DNA of 55,225 bases from Flammeovirga sp. SJP92 (GCF_001583495.1 NZ_LQAQ01000092.1:1-55225), one strand, 5' to 3'. Shown: positions 34,607-44,603, numbered from the stretch's first letter. Program-made: numbers and translations. Notes: generated from the letters alone by a model not told the origin.

Positions 34607-35530
34607 ATGTTAAGTCAGAAACATCTACTTGGAATAAAAGATCTCACTAGAGAAGACTTAGAACTGATCTTTCAAACCGCCGATCAATTTAAAGAGGTGA
34701 TTAATCGCCCCATCAAAAAAGTCCCTTCTCTTAGAGATATTACTATCGCCAATGTTTTCTTTGAAAACTCTACCCGTACAAAATTATCTTTTGAGCTGGC
34801 TGAAAAAAGACTATCAGCAGATGTGATTAACTTCTCTTCGAGTGGTAGCTCAGTAAAAAAAGGGGAAACACTTCTTGATACAGTCAACAACATTTTATCT
34901 ATGAAAGTAGATATGATTGTGATGCGTCACTCAAGCCCTGGTGCTCCTCACTTCCTGGCTAAGCATATTGATGCTACGATCTTGAACGCAGGTGATGGAA
35001 CTCATGAACACCCTACTCAAGCGATCTTAGATACTTACTCTATTCGTGAGAAATTGGGTACTGTGGAAGGTAAGAAAGTAGTGATTGTGGGTGATATCCT
35101 TCACTCACGTGTGGCATTATCCAATATTTTCGCTTTACAAAAGCTTGGTGCTGAAGTAATGGTTTGCGGACCTCATACTTTAATTCCAAAATACATCAGA
35201 GATCTTGGCGTTATCGTTGAGCATGATTTGATGAAAGCCTTGAAATGGTGTGATGTAGCCAATATGCTTCGTATCCAAATGGAGAGACAATTGGTAAAGA
35301 ACTTCCCATCGGTAAGAGAATACTCTCAGAACTTTGGTTTGACAAAAGAGATTTTAGAATCACTGGATAAAGAAATCGTAGTAATGCACCCAGGTCCAAT
35401 CAACAGAGGTGTGGAGATCACTTCTGATGTGGCGGATGCTGAAAATGCAATCATCCTTGATCAAGTGGAGAACGGCGTAGCTACTCGTATGGCGGCGTTG
35501 TACTTATTGGCAGGGAAGAAAGATGTGTAG
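34607..35530 (+). CDS. pyrB: Aspartate carbamoyltransferase catalytic subunit
   Basis: Second step of pyrimidine synthesis: carbamoyl phosphate plus aspartate to N-carbamoylaspartate. Conserved elements in order: FENSTRTKLSFE (carbamoyl-phosphate loop), SSVKKGE, MRHSSPG, HEHPTQAILD, GDILHSRVA and MHPGPINRGVE. 307 aa is the usual length. It follows pyrR after an attenuator-like hairpin and ends at a terminator (35555-35588). No pyrI regulatory subunit is adjacent. Confidence 0.96.
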   Translation: MLSQKHLLGIKDLTREDLELIFQTADQFKEVINRPIKKVPSLRDITIANVFFENSTRTKLSFELAEKRLSADVINFSSSGSSVKKGETLLDTVNNILSMKVDMIVMRHSSPGAPHFLAKHIDATILNAGDGTHEHPTQAILDTYSIREKLGTVEGKKVVIVGDILHSRVALSNIFALQKLGAEVMVCGPHTLIPKYIRDLGVIVEHDLMKALKWCDVANMLRIQMERQLVKNFPSVREYSQNFGLTKEILESLDKEIVVMHPGPINRGVEITSDVADAENAIILDQVENGVATRMAALYLLAGKKDV

Positions 35531-35554
35531 TCTTATCTAAATAAAAATATAGAT

Positions 35555-35588
35555 GGCAGTTATCATGAATTTGGTGACTGCCTTTTTT
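35555..35588 (+). terminator. Terminator of pyrB
   Basis: ggcagt (35555-35560) pairs with actgcc (35577-35582), with further partial pairing in the loop, followed by a run of six T. Confidence 0.7.
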
Positions 35589-35671
35589 ATGCTTTGGGGT
35601 ATCATGAATAAAGTCTTATGTAAGTGAAAAGTACTTCAAATAACACTCAAATATTGTCTTAGTTTTAGCAA

Positions 35672-35710
35672 TAAAAAAAGTCGCTCCTAGATTTTACTCC
35701 AAGAGCGACT
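35672..35710 (-). terminator. Terminator of hisS
   Basis: agtcgctc (35679-35686) pairs with gagcgact (35703-35710). Read on the minus strand the stem is followed by a run of seven U (35679 to 35673). It lies 24 bp after the hisS stop. Confidence 0.8.
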
Positions 35711-35733
35711 CTTATATTTTAGTCAAAGATTGA

Positions 35734-37107
35734 TTACCCTTTCAAAAGGTCCACAATCTCATCTGCTGAAAGCATATTTTGCTCACCAGTACTCATGTTT
35801 TTCAAAGAGTATTTGTTTTGAGCCATTTCGTCTTCCCAAGCTAAAACTACATACTGAATACCTTTTTTGTTGGCAAAGTTCATTTGCTTTTTCATTTTGG
35901 CATTATCAGGATATAATTCAGCAGAGATTCCTGCATTACGCAATTTTTGTAATAATGGTAATGAATAATCTCTTCCTTGGTCATCAAAATTCGTCAACAT
36001 TACTTTTGTTGTCTCAACAGCTGATGACGGATATAAATCCAACTCTTCTAATACGTCATAGATTCTATCTACACCAAAAGAGAAACCAACGCCAGACATT
36101 CCATCTAAACCGAATACGCCAGTTAGGTTGTCATAACGACCACCACCACTGATAGAACCCATATTGGCATTGTTTACCTTCACTTCGAAGATAGCACCTG
36201 TATAGTAAGAAAGACCACGAGCAAGTGTTACATCAAATTCTACCTTTTCAGTAGGAACACCCATTTTAGTTGTGTAGTTGAATACTTCTTCCAACTCTGC
36301 TAAACCTTTCAATCCCACTTCTGAAGAAGCTAAGAACGTTTTCATCTTTTCGATACGCTCTGCAGTTGAACCGCTCATTTCATAGATTGGCGTCAATTGA
36401 TCTACTGCTTCTTGCGTAAAACCTCTTTGTTCTACTAACTCAAGGTTTACTTTCTCCACACCGATCTTGTCCAATTTATCAATCGCAACGCAAAGTTCTG
36501 ACTCTTTACCGTTTTCACCGATGGCTTCAGCAATACCTGTCAAGACTTTTCTGTTGTTCAATTTGATCGTGTGATCCGTGATTTGAAGATTCGTCAACGC
36601 CTCACCCATCATTGCTAGGATTTCAGCTTCACATAATAATGAATCTGTTCCTACCACATCGGCATCACATTGATAGAATTCTCTATAACGTCCTCTTTGA
36701 GGTCTGTCTGCTCTCCAAACAGGTTGTACTTGATATCTTTTAAATGGAAAGCTTAATGTACCTCGGTTCATCACAACGTATCTTGCGAAAGGTACAGTAA
36801 GGTCATATCTTAAACCTTTATTAGAGATTTTTGGAAGCATATGCTTTGCTCCTTTTTCAAGGTCTTCTGCATTTACATCTTCCAAGTAGTCACCAGTATT
36901 CACAACTTTAAATAAAAGCTGATCCCCTTCATCACCATACTTACCTGTCAATACTGAAAGGTTTTCCATAGTTGGTGTCTCCAGGTTTTGAAAACCATAT
37001 TTCTTGTAAACGTCTTTAATTGTTTCCAAAATATAAGTTCTCTTGGCCATTTGCTCGGGCCCAAAATCTCTAGTACCCTTAGGTACGCTAGGTTTCTGCT
37101 TTGCCAT
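35734..37107 (-). CDS. hisS: Histidyl-tRNA synthetase
   Basis: Class II aminoacyl-tRNA synthetase charging tRNA-His. N-terminal PKGTRDFGPEQ, motif 2 region (FKRYQVQPVWRADRPQRGRY then REFYQ), and the His-specific LARGLSYYTGAIFEV signature near residues 295-309; an anticodon-binding domain forms the C-terminus. 457 aa is typical. Single gene with its own terminator, convergent to pyrB. Confidence 0.96.
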   Translation of the reverse strand: MAKQKPSVPKGTRDFGPEQMAKRTYILETIKDVYKKYGFQNLETPTMENLSVLTGKYGDEGDQLLFKVVNTGDYLEDVNAEDLEKGAKHMLPKISNKGLRYDLTVPFARYVVMNRGTLSFPFKRYQVQPVWRADRPQRGRYREFYQCDADVVGTDSLLCEAEILAMMGEALTNLQITDHTIKLNNRKVLTGIAEAIGENGKESELCVAIDKLDKIGVEKVNLELVEQRGFTQEAVDQLTPIYEMSGSTAERIEKMKTFLASSEVGLKGLAELEEVFNYTTKMGVPTEKVEFDVTLARGLSYYTGAIFEVKVNNANMGSISGGGRYDNLTGVFGLDGMSGVGFSFGVDRIYDVLEELDLYPSSAVETTKVMLTNFDDQGRDYSLPLLQKLRNAGISAELYPDNAKMKKQMNFANKKGIQYVVLAWEDEMAQNKYSLKNMSTGEQNMLSADEIVDLLKG

Positions 37108-37300
37108 TTATATAATTATATAGTATTTCTTTTCTTTTAAGAATGCGCAATTACATCATTTTTGAAGGAAAATGAAAATAGAATTACAATGATGACATTT
37201 ATTTAGAGGGAAGTTTATTGAAACTTAGATAAATCATCCGAACTAACATTAATTTGAAAATCTTTTCTACAGTTTTTTTAAAGTGAAGATTTTCAACTCC

Positions 37301-37945
37301 CTATTGAATGTCAATCTTATTTTTATTCTCCACCCACCTAATTTCTTGAGGTACTTTTGAGTAATCAGGAAGATTCAAAATCCAATAATAAACCTCTTCA
37401 ATAAATTCATCATCTGAAGATGTTTCTTTACTCCTCAATGAATAGTAATCTAAAATCTCTTTTCCATTATTCTTGATAAAATACATTGTAATGATTGTAG
37501 CTAAACCTGAGAAATTAATATGTAACCATGGCATTAAGTGAGATACTTTATTATATTCTGAAGATCGTTTTTCATTTGAATAGATTCTTGATATAATATC
37601 CCACCATTCCTCTTCTTCATGTTTTTTATAAAAATCAGAATAGCAACTATAAAACTCTGGAAGTCTATATTCTTCTAAACTTCTACTTCCAATCTTTCTC
37701 CACTTCTGTTTTCCTCTACTCTTCGGTTTTCTAGCTAATACAAAAGGAGGCATCAACTCAGAGAGTTGAGAAAATTCTTGATTTTTCTTAAATGGAGTAT
37801 TCGATACTTCTCTGTATACATTTAATAAATGAGAGTAACCTTTTTCACCACCTAACATCTCTATCTCTTCTGGGCAGATCACTCCCACTACTAAAAAGCC
37901 CATACCTTTTTCTAAGGGCAACTCATATAAATCTTCTCTAATCAT
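37301..37945 (-). CDS. Hypothetical protein, 214 aa
   Basis: No family recognised. Soluble, with no signal peptide or TM. It is rich in aromatic residues (several Trp and Tyr, for example EEEEWWDIISRIY near residue 112) and has a Lys/Arg-rich patch (RKPKSRGKQKWRK near 72). The N-terminal strand pair (DLYELPLEKGMGFLVVGVI) faintly recalls Imm26-type immunity proteins, but no toxin gene is nearby and this is weak. Its AT-rich codon use resembles the orphan genes at the left end. Confidence 0.5.
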   Translation of the reverse strand: MIREDLYELPLEKGMGFLVVGVICPEEIEMLGGEKGYSHLLNVYREVSNTPFKKNQEFSQLSELMPPFVLARKPKSRGKQKWRKIGSRSLEEYRLPEFYSCYSDFYKKHEEEEWWDIISRIYSNEKRSSEYNKVSHLMPWLHINFSGLATIITMYFIKNNGKEILDYYSLRSKETSSDDEFIEEVYYWILNLPDYSKVPQEIRWVENKNKIDIQ

Positions 37946-38402
37946 TTTTTACAATAGTTTTAGTCTATTTCTGAATGGTATAAATCTTTAGTTTGCTTAT
38001 TTACAAAGACTAACAATAATAAAGATATGAAAATTCATATCCCTTTTAAAGGATGTTGAATTACGTTCTTTTTAAATACATCACGTAGCAATGCTAAGTT
38101 GCTACAGGAATCAGTATTTATAATTACCTCTACAGTTAAACACTCCTATCCCTCAACTACAATGACGCCCCTAACCTTTTCATTAAAAAATATTACAGAA
38201 TATATTACTTTAATCACCTTTTGGGGTTGTTAAACGGTCATCATTTTTCACCTGACGTCCTTCTATCTTTACAGTGTAATTTCAAGGTTAATATTAAATA
38301 ACACATCAACATTGTGTGACTTTTTAGACCTCTTAAAATTGAATTATTACACTTAATAGAAATAAACAATATCAGTTTTAAAAAGCAAAGACAAAATACA
38401 AT
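37946..38402. other. Intergenic region upstream of the CoA-transferase gene
   Basis: A 457-bp gap between divergent genes. It contains the palindrome gtagcaa/ttgctac (38085-38105) followed by aggaatc, a diverged relative of the two elements at 39999 and 40115. A box tatcttta (38264-38271) is one base off the TAnnTTTG -7 consensus; it would give a 5' leader of about 125 nt before the ATG at 38403. No gene was seen. Confidence 0.35.
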
Positions 38403-39887
38403 ATGCCATTTAAAATTTTAACTCCAGAAGAAGCGGCGTCATATGTACATCATAATACAACAGTCGCATTTAGTGGTTTCACTCCTGCAGGATCTCCTAA
38501 AGTAGTTTCTAAAGCTATTGCTGAAAAAGCAAAAAAAGAGCATGAAGCAGGTAGAGAATTTAAGATCGGAATGATCACAGGTGCTTCTACAGGTGATTCT
38601 TTAGATGGAGAATTAGCTAGAGCAAATGCTGTTAAATTCCGTACTCCATATCAATCAAATAAGGATATGAGAGGAGCCATCAACAATGGTCATGTGGAAT
38701 ATTTTGATATGCACTTGTCTGCATTAGCACAAGAGATGCGTTATGGTTTCTTTGGTGAAATTGACGTGGCTATTATTGAAGCAGCAGATATTACTCCTAA
38801 TGGCGAGGTTGTACTTACATCAGGTGTAGGTATTTCACCAACCGCTACAAAATTAGCGAAAAAGGTTATTATTGAGTTAAACAGTAATCACCCTAAGTTT
38901 ATCAAAGGTCTTCACGATATCTATCAACCATTAGATCCTCCTTACAGAAAGTCAATTCCTGTATACTCTCCTGATGCTAGAATCGGCGAGCCTGTATTAA
39001 GAATTGAGCCTTCAAAAATCATGGGTATTGTTGAAACAAATGCTCCTGATGAAGTAGGCGGTTTTGCTCCTGTTGATGAGGTAACTCAAAAAATTGGTGA
39101 TAACGTAGCTAACTTCTTAGCGGGTGAATTGGCAAAAGGTACTATTCCTAAAGAATTCTTACCAATCCAATCTGGTGTGGGTAATATCGCCAACGCGGTA
39201 TTAGGTTCATTGGGTAAAAACCCTGGCATCCCTCCTTTCAGAATGTATACTGAGGTCATCCAAGATGCTGTAATTGATTTAATGAAAAACGGCGATATTA
39301 CATTTGCTTCTGGTTGTTCATTAACTGTTTCTCCAGAAGTTTTAAAAGACATCTACGGTGATTTCGAATTCTTCAGAGATAAATTAGTATTACGTCCTCA
39401 AGAAATTTCAAACAACCCTGAGATTGTTCGTCAGTTAGGTTTGATTACAATCAACACTGCTATTGAAGCAGATATCTTCGGTAACATCAACTCGACACAC
39501 GTATTGGGTACGAAGATGATGAACGGTATTGGTGGTTCCGGTGACTTCACTCGTAACTCATTCTTATCGATCTTCACATGCCCATCAGTAGCAAAAGGTG
39601 GTAACATAAGTGCTATTGTACCAATGGTATCTCACGAAGATCACTCAGAGCACTCTGTGAAAGTAATCATCACTGAGCAAGGTGTGGCAGATTTAAGAGG
39701 TAAATCTCCTCGTCAACGTGCTGAAGCCATCATTGAGAATTGTGTTCACCCTGATTACAAGTCTACTTTAAGAGAGTACTTAGAAGTAACTTCAGGACAT
39801 CCACAAACTCCTCAAGCATTAGATAGAGTATTCAACATGCACTCTGAGTTTATGACATCAGGTGATATGAGAAACACGAAATGGTAA
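38403..39887 (+). CDS. Acetyl-CoA hydrolase / succinate:acetate CoA-transferase family
   Basis: 494 aa, class I CoA-transferase of the Cat1/AarC type. The catalytic Glu lies in MYTEVIQDAV; the CoA-binding glycine loops appear as GIGGSGDFTRN and VITEQGVADLRG. It most likely moves CoA between succinyl-CoA and acetate, or hydrolyses acetyl-CoA; sequence alone does not separate these. Codon use near the 3' end is unusually regular, suggesting high expression. It has a long leader and a strong terminator (39929-39965), so it is a single-gene transcript. Confidence 0.9.
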   Translation: MPFKILTPEEAASYVHHNTTVAFSGFTPAGSPKVVSKAIAEKAKKEHEAGREFKIGMITGASTGDSLDGELARANAVKFRTPYQSNKDMRGAINNGHVEYFDMHLSALAQEMRYGFFGEIDVAIIEAADITPNGEVVLTSGVGISPTATKLAKKVIIELNSNHPKFIKGLHDIYQPLDPPYRKSIPVYSPDARIGEPVLRIEPSKIMGIVETNAPDEVGGFAPVDEVTQKIGDNVANFLAGELAKGTIPKEFLPIQSGVGNIANAVLGSLGKNPGIPPFRMYTEVIQDAVIDLMKNGDITFASGCSLTVSPEVLKDIYGDFEFFRDKLVLRPQEISNNPEIVRQLGLITINTAIEADIFGNINSTHVLGTKMMNGIGGSGDFTRNSFLSIFTCPSVAKGGNISAIVPMVSHEDHSEHSVKVIITEQGVADLRGKSPRQRAEAIIENCVHPDYKSTLREYLEVTSGHPQTPQALDRVFNMHSEFMTSGDMRNTKW

Positions 39888-39928
39888 TTCATTTCATATA
39901 TTTTTTAGAGTAATTTTTTTATACTCAA

Positions 39929-39966
39929 AAAGCCGTTTCAACTTTGGTTGGAACGGCTTTCTTTTT
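39929..39966 (+). terminator. Terminator of the CoA-transferase gene
   Basis: A 14-bp stem (aaagccgtttcaac at 39929-39942 with gttggaacggcttt at 39947-39960, one G-U), a 4-nt loop, then cttttta. Confidence 0.85.
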
Positions 39967-39998
39967 ATAATTCTATCAAATTGATTTCTGATGGTAAA

Positions 39999-40026
39999 AG
40001 CGTAGCAGGTTACGCTACTACAGGGT
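39999..40026. repeat. REP-like palindrome, copy 1
   Basis: agcgtagc-ag-gttacgct (39999-40016, one G-U in the stem) followed by actacagggt. Partner of the element at 40115, 116 bp away in the same orientation. Confidence 0.65.
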
Positions 40027-40114
40027 AGAGATTTTCATTATAATTGAAAACAGATAAAATGATTTATTTTGTAACGAACAAGGTCAATAAAGATAGTCTC
40101 TTTTGTTATTTGAA

Positions 40115-40141
40115 AGCGTAGCGGGCTACGCTACTACAGGG
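40115..40141. repeat. REP-like palindrome, copy 2
   Basis: agcgtagc-gg-gctacgct (40115-40132, perfect 8-bp arms) followed by actacaggg. It is nearly identical to 39999-40026 and related to 38085-38105. Extragenic palindromes of this kind recur in many genomes; number in this genome unknown. Confidence 0.7.
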
Positions 40142-40176
40142 ATCACCTTTACTCTTCATTCTCACCTCTTACCTCC

Positions 40177-41088
40177 TTATCTCATTCTCTGCCTTTTGAG
40201 CATATAAGGAATAATGATTTGATCGATATCCTTTTTACTATCCACCTCTACATAATCGATCTTATATTGACCACATTTCACATTCAGATCATGATAAAGT
40301 TGCTGAATGGTCTGTTGGTATTGTTCACGTACTTGTGATGGACGAAGCTTTTCTTTTTGCCCTGATTCAACATCCACAAATACCATAGGGCGTTCGGGAA
40401 ATTCTAGTTGCAATTCTGTACTATGATCGGCAACATGGAATAATAATACCTCATGATTATTATGCTTTAAGTGTTGCAAAGCGGCAAACATTTCATCCCT
40501 ATTGCCCATTTGACCCATCATATCAGAAAAGATAATAACCAAAGAACGCTTATGAATGGTCTCTGCCACCTGATGCAGTACTTTGGCAATGTGTGTACCT
40601 TTCTGTGGTGGTGGTTTTTCCAGCATCTGCTGTAGTTTTACAAAAATCTGATGTAAATGCGTTCTGGTTGATTTCACTTGTGTCATTTCTTCCAAATCAT
40701 CAGAGAATGTACACAAGCCTACAGCATCCCTCTGCTTCTGTAGCATATACCCCAGAGAAGCGGCGGCCATAGTGCTAAACGCCATCTTATCAAAAGTTTT
40801 ATCTGGATAATACATAGAAGGAGAACGGTCCAGAACAATCATAGCTCTTAGATTAGTTTCTTCTTCATATCTCTTGGTGAAAAGCTTATCAGTACGTGCA
40901 TACACTTTCCAGTCGATATGTCTTGTACTTTCTCCTGGATTATAGAGGTTATGCTCTGCAAACTCAACAGAAAAACCATGATAGGGAGATTTATGTAAAC
41001 CTGTAATAAAGCCTTCCACCATTTGCTTGGCAAGAAGTTCAATATTACCGTATTGTCTTATGGTATCAAAAGAGATTTCTTGTAACAT
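40177..41088 (-). CDS. DUF58 protein, soluble form
   Basis: 303 aa without TM segments. The DUF58 core appears as YNPGESTRHIDWKVYARTDK near residues 50-69, followed by a vWA-like domain with an intact MIDAS (VLDRSPSM, DxSxS) near 85. It is a paralogue of the membrane-bound DUF58 protein at 23235-24569, which has a degenerate MIDAS. Such soluble DUF58 proteins usually belong to the Bat/MoxR aerotolerance-type operon, but no MoxR or Bat gene is adjacent. A single gene here. Confidence 0.88.
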   Translation of the reverse strand: MLQEISFDTIRQYGNIELLAKQMVEGFITGLHKSPYHGFSVEFAEHNLYNPGESTRHIDWKVYARTDKLFTKRYEEETNLRAMIVLDRSPSMYYPDKTFDKMAFSTMAAASLGYMLQKQRDAVGLCTFSDDLEEMTQVKSTRTHLHQIFVKLQQMLEKPPPQKGTHIAKVLHQVAETIHKRSLVIIFSDMMGQMGNRDEMFAALQHLKHNNHEVLLFHVADHSTELQLEFPERPMVFVDVESGQKEKLRPSQVREQYQQTIQQLYHDLNVKCGQYKIDYVEVDSKKDIDQIIIPYMLKRQRMR

Positions 41089-41179
41089 GTATAGTCTTAC
41101 TTTAACTTCATGAAGTGTGTAATGTTAGCTCTCTGAACTAACTTCATTTGAATAAGAAGTCTCAACTTCTTTACATAAG

Positions 41180-41974
41180 TTACAAATGCTTTTTGACAAA
41201 GGCACCTTTATAACCTTTTGATTTTACTTTTTTGACACTATTTCTAGCTTCTTTCTGAGAAAAGTCTCCATAAAGCAAACGGTAAATCACTTTACTCTTA
41301 TGATAACCGGATTGAATATAGATTTCAGTCAACCCCTTTTTATTAGCAGACTTCCCTGCCTCTTTTGCCTTTGCTAAGTTAGAATATGATGCCAATTGCA
41401 CTGCGTAACCTTTTTTAATGTCTTTGGCCGTTCCCCAAATACTATAAGTTCCTGGAGCTCCGTAAGACTTTGAAGGTTTACTTTTTGGCGTTTTCACTGC
41501 AGTATCCGGCTTCTTCTTATTTTTATCTTTCTTGACGTCCTTTGAGGATATCGATTGACCAGAACTGCCAGAAGTTCCTTCTTTTACTTTAGTTCCCTGC
41601 CCATTAATGGCTAAGATTTCAATTTCAACCTTTGCGATACCATCTTCAATCATTCCAATTTTAGAAGCGGCTGCTTTTGAAAGATCAAGAATACGGTTCG
41701 ACTTAAATGGTCCTCTGTCATTCACTCTTACAACCACCCACTTACCATTTTTCTGATTGGTTACTTTAAGATAAGTATCAAAAGGCAACTCTCTGTGTGC
41801 ACACGTATAGCCGTACATATTGAAACGCTCCCCATTAGCTGTTTTTCTTCCATGGAATTTATTAGCGTAGTAAGACGACTGTCCTCTTTTTTTATCACCT
41901 ACTTTAGTTTGTCCGTAAAGTGTAGTTATCGTCACTAAGCAGAATAGTAAAAGAATGATCTTCTTCAGGTTCAT
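41180..41974 (-). CDS. RlpA-family septal-ring protein with SPOR domain (1)
   Basis: Signal peptide (residues 1-21, ending YGQ), a double-psi beta-barrel (about 30-115) and a C-terminal SPOR domain (about 185-262), joined by a Lys/Ser/Pro-rich linker. Residues equivalent to the catalytic pair of RlpA are present: His in [10 protein letters not shown] and Asp in VRVNDRGPF. It should be a peptidoglycan lytic transglycosylase acting on denuded glycan at the division septum. It starts 17 bp after a second RlpA-like gene on the same strand. Confidence 0.88.
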   Translation of the reverse strand: MNLKKIILLLFCLVTITTLYGQTKVGDKKRGQSSYYANKFHGRKTANGERFNMYGYTCAHRELPFDTYLKVTNQKNGKWVVVRVNDRGPFKSNRILDLSKAAASKIGMIEDGIAKVEIEILAINGQGTKVKEGTSGSSGQSISSKDVKKDKNKKKPDTAVKTPKSKPSKSYGAPGTYSIWGTAKDIKKGYAVQLASYSNLAKAKEAGKSANKKGLTEIYIQSGYHKSKVIYRLLYGDFSQKEARNSVKKVKSKGYKGAFVKKHL

Positions 41975-41991
41975 GATAATAATAATATGAT

Positions 41992-42750
41992 TTAATTGTT
42001 ATGGTGCTTTTTAATGAAACAGTCATCATAGCCTCCTTTCTTCAATAACTGTAATAATGCTTGAGCATTTTCTGAGGTTGGAAAACAACCGATCAACAAG
42101 CGAAAAACTTTTTGACCGTTAGACCAGCCTGTTTGCACAAAAATAGAGGAAATAAGGTAATTTGATTCAATTTTATTTCCTTCTCTAAGGATGAATTCCA
42201 AATCAGATGAAGTAGCAAACTGAATACCAACACCTTCAGTCTTCTGTTTTTCTCCCATTAAATTGTAAGTCCCCACCCCATTAAAGAGTGCTTTATCGAC
42301 CTCAAGAGCATCTGGCACCTCAACTGGAACAATCACAGTCTCTCTTTTCTTTTGTTGTTTTTGACGTAAAGTTGTTGGTGTGTCCACCAAAGTAACTTCA
42401 ACAGTACTCTCTGACTTTCCTATGATATCTAGTCTTTGCGCCGCCTCATAAGTCATATCAATAATTCTGGATGAAGTATAAGGTCTGTCCACCACTTTTA
42501 ATAAAGCCGTTTTTCCGTTGTTGATATTTCTCACTTTAACAATACTTCCAAAAGGAAAATATTTATGAGCAACATACATGGAGTCTTTACTAAATTTTAC
42601 GCCGCCTCTGGTAATAATTCCATCTCGGTCATCTGGATAGTAGGAAGCCTTCCCTAACTCTTTATAACCAATTTTGGTGATGGACTGAGAGAATGAAAAA
42701 TGATTTAGAGCTAAAAAAAATACAAGGATCAAAAAAAGTTTTCTCTTCAT
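41992..42750 (-). CDS. RlpA-like protein with SPOR domain (2)
   Basis: Paralogue of the gene directly downstream. Signal peptide ending FSFSQ, a double-psi beta-barrel (about 28-120) with [11 protein letters not shown] and [11 protein letters not shown] holding the equivalent His and Asp, and a C-terminal SPOR domain. The DRGPF motif is altered to DRPYT, so the active-site loop differs and activity is uncertain. The two genes form an operon; the pair may split catalytic and structural roles at the septum. Confidence 0.82.
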   Translation of the reverse strand: MKRKLFLILVFFLALNHFSFSQSITKIGYKELGKASYYPDDRDGIITRGGVKFSKDSMYVAHKYFPFGSIVKVRNINNGKTALLKVVDRPYTSSRIIDMTYEAAQRLDIIGKSESTVEVTLVDTPTTLRQKQQKKRETVIVPVEVPDALEVDKALFNGVGTYNLMGEKQKTEGVGIQFATSSDLEFILREGNKIESNYLISSIFVQTGWSNGQKVFRLLIGCFPTSENAQALLQLLKKGGYDDCFIKKHHNN

Positions 42751-42929
42751 TAAGGGTCAGTGTTTCTTAGAATCTTCATTAAAAACGAAGGTAAACTTAC
42801 AATTTTTTTCTCCTTTTACTCAATTTTAGCCTGAAAGTAGAAATAATATGCATTTTTTTTCGATTTGATTTGGATAATAGAAATGTTATATAAAAATTAG
42901 GATCGTAAATAAACTAAAAGATTAGGACT

Positions 42930-43253
42930 GTGGAAGAGAGAAGAGAAGAAATCTTTTCAAGGAAAGTTCGTGCCGGCAAGCGTACTTACTTCTTTGATGT
43001 TAAAGCAACTCGATCGAACGACTATTACTTGACAATTACGGAAAGTAAAAAGCGTTTCAAGGATGATCAACCTGTGTTTGAAAAGCATAAAATTTTCTTA
43101 TACAAGGAAGACTTTGAGAAATTTGTTGATGCTCTTGGTGAATGCGTAGACAAGGTCAAGAATGATCTTTTACCCGATGAGGACTACGAATACAAAGAAA
43201 GTTTCGATAATGACTTCAAAAGCGAGCCATTAGATAATGACTTATCTTATTAG
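42930..43253 (+). CDS. PUR-domain nucleic-acid-binding protein (DUF3276)
   Basis: 107 aa. The N-terminus (EEIFSRKVRAGKRTYFFDVK) and the KIFLYKEDFEKFVDAL segment are diagnostic of the PUR-alpha-like DUF3276 family of Bacteroidota and spirochaetes, which bind single-stranded nucleic acid. The start appears to be GTG at 42930, since no in-frame ATG fits and the family begins with MEE-like residues. The acidic tail is usual. A strong terminator follows at 43280-43318, so it is a single-gene transcript. Confidence 0.9.
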   Translation: MEERREEIFSRKVRAGKRTYFFDVKATRSNDYYLTITESKKRFKDDQPVFEKHKIFLYKEDFEKFVDALGECVDKVKNDLLPDEDYEYKESFDNDFKSEPLDNDLSY

Positions 43254-43279
43254 GCCTTTGATCATTTCCAGATGAAAAA

Positions 43280-43318
43280 AAGACTCTTACTTATTTTCTT
43301 AAAGTAGGAGTCTTTTTT
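43280..43318 (+). terminator. Terminator of the PUR-protein gene
   Basis: A 13-bp stem (aagactcttactt at 43280-43292 with aagtaggagtctt at 43302-43314, one G-U), 9-nt loop and a run of six T. Confidence 0.85.
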
Positions 43319-43430
43319 ATCTTTAAAATCTAATAAACTAAGAGCAATATGAATAATTCCATTTTATTGACCTTAGATTAATAAAGCCCCATTTCTAATA
43401 TTCATTTTTTTGATGTACTAAACGATTGAT

Positions 43431-44603
43431 ATGGTACCTGATAAACTCTATAATTCAATTAAATCCATTGCATCTGTTGCAAAGTACTTTCGTTCTATTA
43501 CGAATTTATTTCTGTTTATCGCCATAATTCTTGTGTTAGGATGGCTTTCTGTACAGCTCAAAGATATTTTAGCGTACATCGTCATTTCAATGATTATTTC
43601 ATCCATCCTGCAAACACCAACCAATTACATCGCCAACTTCCATGCTTTCGGTTATAAATTTCCGCGAACCTTAGCCGTATTCTGTTCTTTTATCATCCTA
43701 TTTGGGATCATTGGTTTATTTGTCTTTCTCTTCTATCCTTTGATTAAAAGTCAGATTGAAGTATTGACCGATAAGAATACCCAAGAACTGATTATGGTGG
43801 TTGAAGGTCCTGTTTATAGTATAGAAAATTTAATTAGAGAATACATATTACAAGATGCTGAAGAAGGTTTCTTGATCAAACAATTAACAGAACGAGTTAC
43901 TTCCTTGATCCAAAGTGATAGTATCAGATCTTTTGTTAATGGTTTAATTGCCCTGACAGGTAACTTTTTCGTTGGAACCATGGCAGTTTTGTTCATCACT
44001 TTCTTTTTCTTGTATGATCCAAGTTTACTGAGAAGACAACTTATCATTTTAATTCCTAATCGATATTTTGAAGTTTCAATTTCAGCAATCATTAAAACTG
44101 AAAAGCTGTTATCAAGTTATCTGTTAGGTTTATTCTTACAAATGCTAAGTATCTTCTCAATTGCCACCATCGGTTTAAAAATCGCCAATGTGGAATATGC
44201 TATCACAATTGCCGTTTTTGCTGCTGTAGCCAACCTAATTCCTTATCTTGGACCATTCATTGGTGGTACCTTTGGCGTATTGGTGGGTATACTTACCGAT
44301 CCTTCTCTAACAGAAATGTCAGACTATATTTTCCTTGTCGTCAAAGTACTTTCAGTATTTGGTGTGGTACAGCTTGTCGACAATGTGGCTGTACAGCCTA
44401 TCATATTCTCTCGTAGTGTAAAAATGCACCCTTTGGCTATCTTTCTTGCAGTATTCGTAGGTTCTGCATTAGGAGGCGTTGTGGGGATGATTTTCGCCAT
44501 ACCAACCCTTACTATTCTTAAAGTGGGATCAGAAGAATTTTGGTATGGTTATAAGCGCTATCAGATCTTTAGAGATAAAGTACCAAAGTTGAGAAAAGAC
44601 TGA
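43431..44603 (+). CDS. AI-2E-family permease
   Basis: 390 aa with seven to eight TM segments and the family segments VANLIPYLGPFIGG (near residue 265) and VQLVDNVAVQPIIFS (near 310). AI-2E proteins (YdiK/PerM/TqsA relatives) export or exchange small solutes or ions; substrates differ, and the original AI-2 assignment does not hold for all. The next gene starts 58 bp downstream on the same strand. Confidence 0.88.
   Translation: MVPDKLYNSIKSIASVAKYFRSITNLFLFIAIILVLGWLSVQLKDILAYIVISMIISSILQTPTNYIANFHAFGYKFPRTLAVFCSFIILFGIIGLFVFLFYPLIKSQIEVLTDKNTQELIMVVEGPVYSIENLIREYILQDAEEGFLIKQLTERVTSLIQSDSIRSFVNGLIALTGNFFVGTMAVLFITFFFLYDPSLLRRQLIILIPNRYFEVSISAIIKTEKLLSSYLLGLFLQMLSIFSIATIGLKIANVEYAITIAVFAAVANLIPYLGPFIGGTFGVLVGILTDPSLTEMSDYIFLVVKVLSVFGVVQLVDNVAVQPIIFSRSVKMHPLAIFLAVFVGSALGGVVGMIFAIPTLTILKVGSEEFWYGYKRYQIFRDKVPKLRKD

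Noticed and set aside
40177-41088. Assigning this DUF58 gene to the MoxR operon at 22 kb
   Set aside because: It is 16 kb away on the other strand and has its own intact MIDAS; it is a separate paralogue.
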